Positions 38,401-47,400 of a stretch of DNA of 64,000 nucleotides are shown here, one piece after another. The position numbers and the translations under genes are program-made. Below the pieces are notes generated by a model. The model was given only the letters and a program-made list of their open reading frames with translations, did no database searches and had not been told where the DNA came from. Numbering within the stretch: the first letter of the stretch is position 1; each line of letters begins with the position of its first letter. Source of the stretch: Palaemon carinicauda. Taxonomy: Eukaryota; Arthropoda; Malacostraca; Decapoda; Palaemonidae. Location of the stretch: the NCBI RefSeq assembly GCF_036898095.1, contig NC_090735.1, positions 8,206,661-8,270,660 on the forward strand, in the 5' to 3' direction.

Positions 38401-41400
38401 CCACCAGGTTCCAAGGGAGACTGTTTTGCGTTCCCAAGAAGGACTCAGACAAGCTCAGAGTCATTCTGGACTTATCCCCCCTCAACAAGTTCATAGAGAA
38501 CAACAAATTCAAGATGCTGACGCTTCAACAAATAAGGACCCTTCTGCCTCAAGGTTCCTACACGGTCTCTATAGACCTGGCGGATGCCTATTGGCACATT
38601 CCAATGAACCATCACGCTTCCTCCTACCTAGGATTTCGACTCCAAAGGAAAAGCTACGCCTTCCGGGCCATGCCATTCGGCCTCAATGTGGCCCCTCGGA
38701 TCTTCACGAAGCTGGCAGACGCCATAGTACAACAGCTCCGCCTAAGAAACGTCCAGGTGATGGCCTACCTCGACGACTGGCTAGTCTGGGCTCCATCGCC
38801 CGAAGAGTGTACAAAGTCTTGCGACAAAGTTACCCAGTACCTAGAACACCTGGGATTCAAGATCAACGAGAAGAAATCTCGCCTCTCTCCGGCTCAGAAG
38901 TTTCAGTGGCTGGGAATCCACTGGAATCTTCAGTCACACCGCCTTTCCATCCCCCAGAAGAAAAGGAAGGAAATAGCAGGGTCTGTCAAGCGACTACTGA
39001 AATCCAAACGCATTTCAAGACGACAGCAGGAACGAGTTCTAGGCTCTCTACAATTCGCCTCAGTGACAAACCCAGTGCTTCGTGCACAGCTAAAGGATGC
39101 CGCGGGAGTCTGGAGACGATCGGCATCCATCGCTCGAAGAGACCTCAAGAGACGGCTTCCAAACAGACTTCGACGCCTCCTAAAGCCGTGGTCGGAAGCA
39201 ATGGCCCTGAAAAGGTCCATTCCTCTCCAACACCCTCCTCCTTCACTCAACATCCACACGGATGCCTCACTGGAGGGCTGGGGAGGTCACTCCCACCTGA
39301 AACAAGCTCAAGGGACCTGGTCTCCACTATTCAAGACGTTCCACATAAACATCTTGGAGGCCATGGCGGTCCTTCTTACTCTGAAGAAGCTATCCCCGCC
39401 GCCCTCGATCCACATCCGTCTAACCCTAGACAACTCGGTGGTAGTTCGTTGTCTCAATCGCCAAGGCTCAAGATCGCCCCAGATAAATCAGGTGCTTCTC
39501 CCAATCTTCCGTCTGGCGGAGAAGAAGAAGTGGCACCTGTCTGCAGTTCACCTACAAGGATTCCGCAACGTGACAGCGGATGCTCTATCTCGGACAAACC
39601 CGATAGAGTCGGAATGGTCTCTAGACGCAAGATCATTCTCCTTCATCTCTCATCAAGTCCCAGAACTTCAGATAGATCTCTTTGCAACGAGCGACAACAA
39701 TCAACTTCCTCTGTACGTAGCCCCGTACGAGGACCCCAAGGCAGAAGCGGTGGACGCCATGTCACTGGACTGGAACAGATGGTCCAAGATATACCTGTTC
39801 CCTCCCACCAACCTTCTGTTGAAAGTCCTCTCCAAACTGAGAACCTTCAAAGGGACAGCGGCCCTAGTGGCTCCCAAGTGGCCCCGGAGCAACTGGTACC
39901 CCCTGGTCCTGGAGCTGCAGCCCAAGCTGATCCCTCTCCCGGGCCCAGTTCTCTCTCAACAAGTACAGAAGTCGACTGTCTTCGCTTCATCATCGAAAAT
40001 CAAGGACCTTCATCTCATGATTTTCTCTCCCTTGCCGCAAAGAAGAGGTTTGGGATCTCGAAGAAAAGTCTAGACTTCCTAGAGGAATACAAGACCGAAT
40101 CCACGAGACGGCAATATGAATCATCCTGGAGGAAATGGGTCTCCTTTGTTAAAGCAAAAAATCCTAAAGAAATCACCATTGATTTCTGTATGTCCTTCTT
40201 CATTCACCTTCATGGACAAGGATTAGCAGCCAATACGATTTCGACCTGCAAATCGGCTTTGACTAGACCAATTCTATACGCTTTCCAAATTGATCTGTCC
40301 AGCGACATCTTTAACAAACTGCCGAAAGCATGTGCTCGCCTACGCCCAGCACCCCCTCCGAAACCGATCTCCTGGTCACTAGACAAGGTGCTCCATTTCG
40401 CCTCCAACTTGGACAACGATTCATGCCCCCTCAAGGATCTGACTCAGAAAGTTATATTTTTATTTGCTCTCGCCTCGGGAGCTCGAGTCAGCGAAATAGT
40501 GGCATTATCAAGAGAAGAGGGACACATCCTGTTTGCTGATTCAGGAGAAGTGACCCTCTCCCCTGATCCGACGTTTCTCGCCAAAAATGAATTACCCACC
40601 AAAAGATGGGGCCCTTGGAGAATATGCCCCCTGAAGGAGGATGTCTCTCTATGTCCAGTAGAGAGCCTCAAGGTCTATCTTCGCAGAACTTCAAACTTTG
40701 GTGGAGGCCAACTCTTCAAAGGAGAAACATCGGGCAGCGACCTGTCACTGAAACAATTAAGAGCGAAAATCACCTACTTCATTCGCAGAGCGGATCCGAA
40801 CAGTACACCCGCTGGTCATGATCCTAGAAAAGTGGCATCTTCTCTGAACTTCTTTCAGAGCATGGACTTTGAGAGCCTTAAAAACTTTACGGGCTGGACG
40901 TCCTCGCGAGTTTTCTTTAAACATTATGCGAAACAAGTGCACGAAATCAAACATTTTGTGGTAGCCGCAGGTAGTGTTATGAAACCTGCACCTAACTCTG
41001 CGTAGAACAGTGAGTTACTTGGGACTCTAACTCTTCGGGTGCCTATGTTGACCCTCGAGTGATTCATAGTGATGTCTAAAAACACTTAGTGCTTTTATAA
41101 CTGTTCTTATCCCAGGTGAAATGTCATAGTGTTACACAAGTGCCGCATGCCTTGAGCATGATGTGTTATTTAAAGACTTGCGTTCCTCGAGAACGAGTAC
41201 CTACTAATCCTGAAATTCCCTTTCAGATTCAAGAGCAAGCCTTTATTTCTATGTACATTATTATTACTGTAAATGAACTTTACTTTTGCTGTAAATTATT
41301 TAATTTCTGCATTGTGAAATAAAATTTCTATTTTATTACTTATGCGTCTCTTTCAGCTCCTACTTACTATGAAATACATACTGTCATAGTTTTATTTACT

Positions 41401-44400
41401 CCTCCTTTCTTATGGTCATGAAGAATTTAAGATGTCCATTCCTAAATTATATTCACCTTGCCTCAGTAAGGTTCCTACACGAATACTTACTTCTGATAAT
41501 CAGGAGATGAACTCTACGCACAGTGCCCAACCACCACTGGCCTACTTCAGAATGTTCCTATACAAATATCAAACATTCTGCTTCATCTCTAAGCTCTTAA
41601 AAAGTTCTTCTGTCAAGATGAATAGCCCTTCAATACCACTTTGACGTCGGCATAGCCCATGGGAACTTCCTACCAATGGGGGGCAGGATATTTCGTTCCT
41701 ATGGTTCTTACCTAAGATTACTTTGCTGTTTTGTCAATGCCTAGGCACTTAACTCTGGGGGAAAATCTACCACGATACATTGATTCTCTGGTACTCTTCC
41801 ATCAGGACGCCATGGCTTGAGCCCAAAAAACGGATTTTGAGCGAAGCGAAAAATCTATTTTTGGGTGAGATAGCCATGGCGTCCTGATGGACCCTCCCTA
41901 CTACTTCGTTCAGTTTGCTCCCACCCTACACAATTGTATCATGGTGATGGGCAGCAACTGGCGCCAGGATAAAGACGCGCGTGACGTCATTAGAGCAATG
42001 GCGTCCGTTTGTTTACGTCTCGAGTATCAGTAGTAGCCACGAGTGAGATTAGCTGTGGAACGGCTCCCAGCTATTCTCAGCCCTTACACACCGAAGCGTT
42101 AACTCTGTTCGGGGTGGAGATAGCTATGTGGCACGACCAGACATGCGTGTCCCCTGTTGTATTACGATGTCTTAAAGGGAAACCTTTGAGATACTCGCTC
42201 CAGAAGTTAGAATTCTGTGATAACCTGTGGTTAAATTCTCTGGGAATATCTTAGTAGTCTTATACCCAAGGAAGCTACCAAACAGGAACCTTCCATCAGG
42301 ACGCCATGGCTATCTCACCCAAAAATAGATTTTTCGCTTCGCTCAAAATCCGTTTTGTATCACAAACAACCTAATCCGCAATGAGCGAACCCGTGAATAG
42401 GGAGTGCTAAATGTACCAGGTTCTGTTAGGGCTCCACTCTAAGATCTCCAAATCACGAAAGAACTCGAAAAGCATGGCTTAATGTCGGAGAATGGTCTCC
42501 ACCAAGTCTGTCAGGACTAGCCAATCATCTAGGCAATGATGGAGAAAATGCTTTTGAAGTGTGCCAAGATCAAAACTAAAGTGAACACTCGAATAAACAC
42601 TGGGGGTGCTGTTGACAGAACGATTCACAGCACTCGAAACTGGTATATCTTTCCATGTAGCATAAATCTTAGGTACTTCCTTTATGACTGATGGATTGGG
42701 ATTTGGAAGTACGTGTCTTTCCTGTCAAACGTGATTATGAAATCTTTCAGTCTGACAGCCTGACTGACCATTGCTGCGGTCTCCATCTTAAACAGAGTCT
42801 GAAGGACAAAATTGTTCAAGGCCAAGAGGTTTATGACTGGTCTCCAGCCTCCATACGCATTTGTTACAAGAATGGGTCCACTGAAGAACCCTGGGGACCC
42901 TTCGACAACCTCCTGGAGAGAGCTCTTCTCTATCATGGTCTAAACATGAAAGGTTTAAATTATTGCCAACCAGTTATGAATGTAGAAGGAGATGTTTGTC
43001 TTCGACCATGGTTAAAATCAAACTGAAGATAAGAGTGAGCAGGGGGGCGGTACTTCTCCAAGCTACCACTAGTAACAACTGTAACAGATTTTACACCACG
43101 TTAAAAGTTTTATAGCCGTAGCCGGCAAGCGCTGATTTCTTTTCCTATGTAAAGAGCGTAAGGTTTGCATTCTGTGTAAGCAAAATTCAGAAAGAAAGAA
43201 TAATGAAAAACACAAAATGATAAATTCTAATACAGTACTTTCAATAAAGTACAGTACTGTACATTACTATAATATTAATGGCTATCAATAAAATGGAAAA
43301 GGTTTTGTATACCAATATTTTCTGCTTATATATTCGGGCAAATAACAAATATCACTTCACTGCATTACACTCAATCTGCAGGGTGTAAAGTAATGTACTT
43401 ACAATTAGCAAAAAATATCATTATCTTGTGATATTCTACTTCAGTAAGCACCTCCAAGTCAGCCTGCCGCTCCTGGATCAAATCTTGACTATCAAGGACC
43501 CACTGTTGGCTGTAAGGACAAAAATCTATTAGGCAAAAGATAAAAATAACCAGAAGCATATGGATACACACAAGCCTACATTCCCTTATGTGTTAAAATA
43601 TAGACAAACCCTTGTTCAATGACGACTGAACACTTGCTAATTTGGAGAAACGAGAGGCTTATCGTCCTTGGAAAAGTAATACAGCATTACCTCGGTTTTC
43701 AAGTGATTGAATACTGTACGAGCATAAAAATTCAAATAATTTTACAAGTATTGCATTGGTTTATGAAGCAAAAATTTACTTCCGTATGTGCATTTTTTTG
43801 TGGACATGTACTGTACGAATGAGGCTATAATGCTATATGCATAATTTCTCCGTAGTAATGAAATTCTACCCGAACTTTTCAAATTACTATTCTTCAAATG
43901 TTTGATATGAGTTGAGATATGTCTCTATGAATAATATATTGTATACAGTACATGTATTAACTTTTATGTGAAATCAGCTTTTAAACTAATTGTACTGTAA
44001 GTCTAAAAATAAAATCTGGCATGGGTACTTGGTAACTTTTTTTTTATCATCATTATTTGCTTATTGAGGAAAGAGACAAAATCTGTTGGGCATTTTATAG
44101 GAGAGGATATGCCCAATTACTTTTGAAGAAGGAAAAACTAAAATGACAGTGTTGGATAATTATGATTTGAGGTTCAGAGAAACCCTGCTTCTACATCTAT
44201 TATGGCAGCTGGGAAGAACAGCAAAAAAAAAAAAAAAAAAAAAATTACAGTAGCAGCCCATACAATGGGCACTGGCAAATAGGATTATAGCATTTGCCTC
44301 AATCCAACCATTCATAGCTACTACGACAGCAGCATGTAAGTACTCCATCATGACAGCATGAGACATGATGCAGACACCCATTACGGCTTCACGAGAGCAG

Positions 44401-47400
44401 GAGGGAGTACAGTATTGCCATATACTGTAGTAACTTTTTAATCAAATTTCCATGCCAGTTAAATTCTTTTGCAGTTATTCATACTTTTCATTATGAATGG
44501 TTAATTTGTACAGTATTCATTTTTAATGTTAGGGGTTATAAACTTGATAATTAATATTACAAGCCTTAAAAAATAGAGTACTGTATATGTGTAAATATGG
44601 ATGTGTGAACCCCATCGAAAGATTTTACTTTATTTCTTAAAGGAAAATTTTTTTAGTTTGCAAGCATTCTAGTTTTGAGCTCGGTTCCTGAACAAATTAA
44701 ACTTGAAAACCAAGGTACCATTGTAGATCAAATTTAACTTGGATTACCTATACTCAGCTAGGAGCTGTTGCTTTGTTTATGCTTCAACTGAAAATGAATA
44801 CAGCTCGACCATAAAATCAAACATTTTAAAAGTAACTTGTATTTTTCCTAACTAGACAAACCTGGGGGGAACGTAGAGAGGAGAGCCCCCCCCCCCTTTT
44901 TTTTCTTTTGTTTGATGTCGACTACCCCCCAAAACTGGGGGAGGTGCCTTGGTATATGTATGTATGTATACAAACTTAAGTCCTCTAATAGGAGTATCCA
45001 AGGACTTGAGGGTATATTACCATAGGTAGTTGAAGGTAAAGGTTGTCTTGCATTTCCAGATTCTAGCCTTTAATACCTGAGCCCCAGACAGGTTCTCCGC
45101 AAATGCTAGATAGGAGTTGATAACCCTGACTTTGTGAGTCCTTACCCATGCTGGACTTTCAAGCTCTTTGTCGGTTGATTGTTTCATGAAGCCAAAGCGA
45201 CACAAGAATTCTTGAATATCATTCTCTTGGTCCTGTTGGTCTTTGGGGCTTCAGGCACTTTTGGGTCTTAGGTGTTACTATGGACCTGAATCCAACACAC
45301 TTCTACATATGCTGTGCTTTATTCACTATCTACATACAGTACATAGGGCTATATACAATCATATAATCAGTTTTACCTAAAATATTAATCTAAACCCTAC
45401 TCTTATCTATTTTAGCAATAATTCTATGCCATCAAATACTCATTTATATTACAATAGAAACATGCCAAATTTGGAAGTACCAGTAATTTGTATTTTCCTA
45501 ATCATACAAACCATTCGCGTTTTGCTATGGAGACTCACCCTTAAGTGGGTGGAAGTCCAAAACCTAACTGGCTGAGAACTTGACCTTGGGCTAAGCTCTG
45601 AGCTCGTGGGAGCGTGAGAGGGGCACCATTGTTACCTAGCAAATTCTTGGTTGAGAGCCTGGGCAATAGTGGTGAAAGTGTTTGAATACTTATAAGTATT
45701 GTGACTTGACCAGGTGATTGAAGTGTATAGCACTCCTCTCTCTTAACCTACACACTACCCTCCTTCCCCTCAAAGGGAAGATAGGGACATAAATATATAC
45801 TGCACTATATTTCAGGATACAAAAGGGAAATGGGTATTTATTACCTGCAGTTGCAGGTAAGCCAACTTGAAGAGTTATCCAGATACTGTACTCTATGACA
45901 GGGGAGGATGAAGGAAGAATAGGACAGTCATTCTATCCATTCATCCCAGACTAAAGCGGGGTAACGTCTGCCCTTGACCGACTGTTACCTGTCATGTAAG
46001 AAAGCTGTGAGAGAATACACAATTTGTTGTGCTGCTACCACTGGACCTATGGAGAAGGTATCCATGCTCCTGTAGATTATGTCTTGCAGATAGTGATGCT
46101 TCCAGAAACCCGCTTGTAGAACCTGTGTTACAGAGAAGTTTCTCTTAAATGCTAGGGAAGTACTCATGCCCCTGACATCATGAGCTCTGAGTCTGCGATC
46201 TCTTGAGGGAAAAACAGGATTCAGCTCTTGTTCAATTACCTGGCGAATCCATGCAGACATTGTGCTCTTTGGGACTCTCCATTTTATCCTGCCCATGCTA
46301 ACAAAATGTTATTTGATGTGTGGGTGAACTCTAGACGTTCATTTAAGATGGCGTTTCAGCGCTCTGACAGGTCACATTAACAGTTGATCAGGATCATCGG
46401 TTACATGACGAAGACTCAAAATCCAAAAGGTTCCGAACCTAGGATCTGCTACACCTGGATTCTGCGTCTCAGCAATGAACACAGGGACGAAGTTACGCAT
46501 TACCTGCACCTATCCCCTTGATTAGGCTATGTCGTATGAAAGACCATGCAACTCGCCGACCCGTTTGGCCGAGGCCAGGGAGAAGAAGAAAATCGTCTAG
46601 AGAGTCAAGTCATGATCTGAGGACTGATGCAGCAGTTCATAAAGTGCTGGAGCTTTCAGGGATTGTAGCATATACACTAAATCTCAAGGAGGTGGCCTAA
46701 CTTCCAACTGGGGGCAAATAAGCTCAAAACTTTATACTGTATGAGGAGAGGCAGTTCCATCAAAGAGATGATAAGTCCGTTCAGTCAAAAGAGTTTTCCT
46801 CCCGAGGTATAGTAAGAATTCCGCTATCATGGAAATAGTGGGCTCTAAAAGGGGAGGTTTTGCGCCATAGGCAATAACATGACAGGTAGCGAACCAAACA
46901 TGCCATCCTGTCGATCTGGGAACTTGAACACTTTCGAAGCTCAATGGCTTCTCTTTATCCCATCAAAATTCCATATTTCCAAAAATTCAAACAGGGTAAT
47001 GGGAGCATCAATCAAGGTTCATAGAAGCTTATTCTTCACCCACGAGGCACAAAGTTAGTATCATATTAGTGCGAAGATACTTGTGAATCATTTTTCCATT
47101 TGATCAATCCAAATATTGTAAGGATTGCAAATTCTACCAAGATTGATGAATTATACAGTATATCTTTGCGTCAATAGGCATGGGCGGAGGAGATGATGAT
47201 AAAATGGGACTCTTGGGGGATCATTAAAGTGACTGCTTATAGTGACGTATTGGTGAAATACATTTTAAATATGACGGAAAATCACCGAACAATGGCCAAG
47301 CTAAGTTTTTTTGCAGTAATCTAAGAGTTATTGCAGTTGGAAGATTGCACCTAAATGTGGAAGCATTTTTTTTATATTTAAAACTATGGATTGAAGATGT

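Larger units (their letters stand above)
33563..42356 (+). mobile_element. DIRS-2: full-length DIRS-type retrotransposon of a second family
   Basis: About 8.79 kb, also antisense within cyclin C intron 2 and only about 0.6 kb from DIRS-1. It has 346-bp inverted terminal repeats (33576-33921 and 41966-42311), a 96-bp internal complementary region (41796-41891), a long leader, a gag-like ORF broken by a 25-bp duplication, an intact RT/RNase H ORF and an intact tyrosine recombinase ORF. Protein sequences differ strongly from DIRS-1, so it is a separate lineage. The two repeats appear identical over at least the 246 bp whose translations match exactly, arguing for recent insertion. The junctions lie in short T runs. 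Confidence 0.95.

Noticed and set aside
38237..39778. Long upstream part of the 922-codon frame as protein
   Set aside because: It is a shadow of the RT/RNase H frame; only the part from about 39779 carries recombinase motifs.
42009..42254. 81-codon protein also found identically at 33633-33878
   Set aside because: Both lie inside the DIRS-2 inverted terminal repeats; identity reflects the repeat, not a conserved gene.
24717..42356. Phage, prophage or retrovirus origin for the recombinase-carrying blocks
   Set aside because: RT of the YLDDW type, terminal plus internal complementary repeats and no envelope, protease or long terminal direct repeats point to DIRS retrotransposons.
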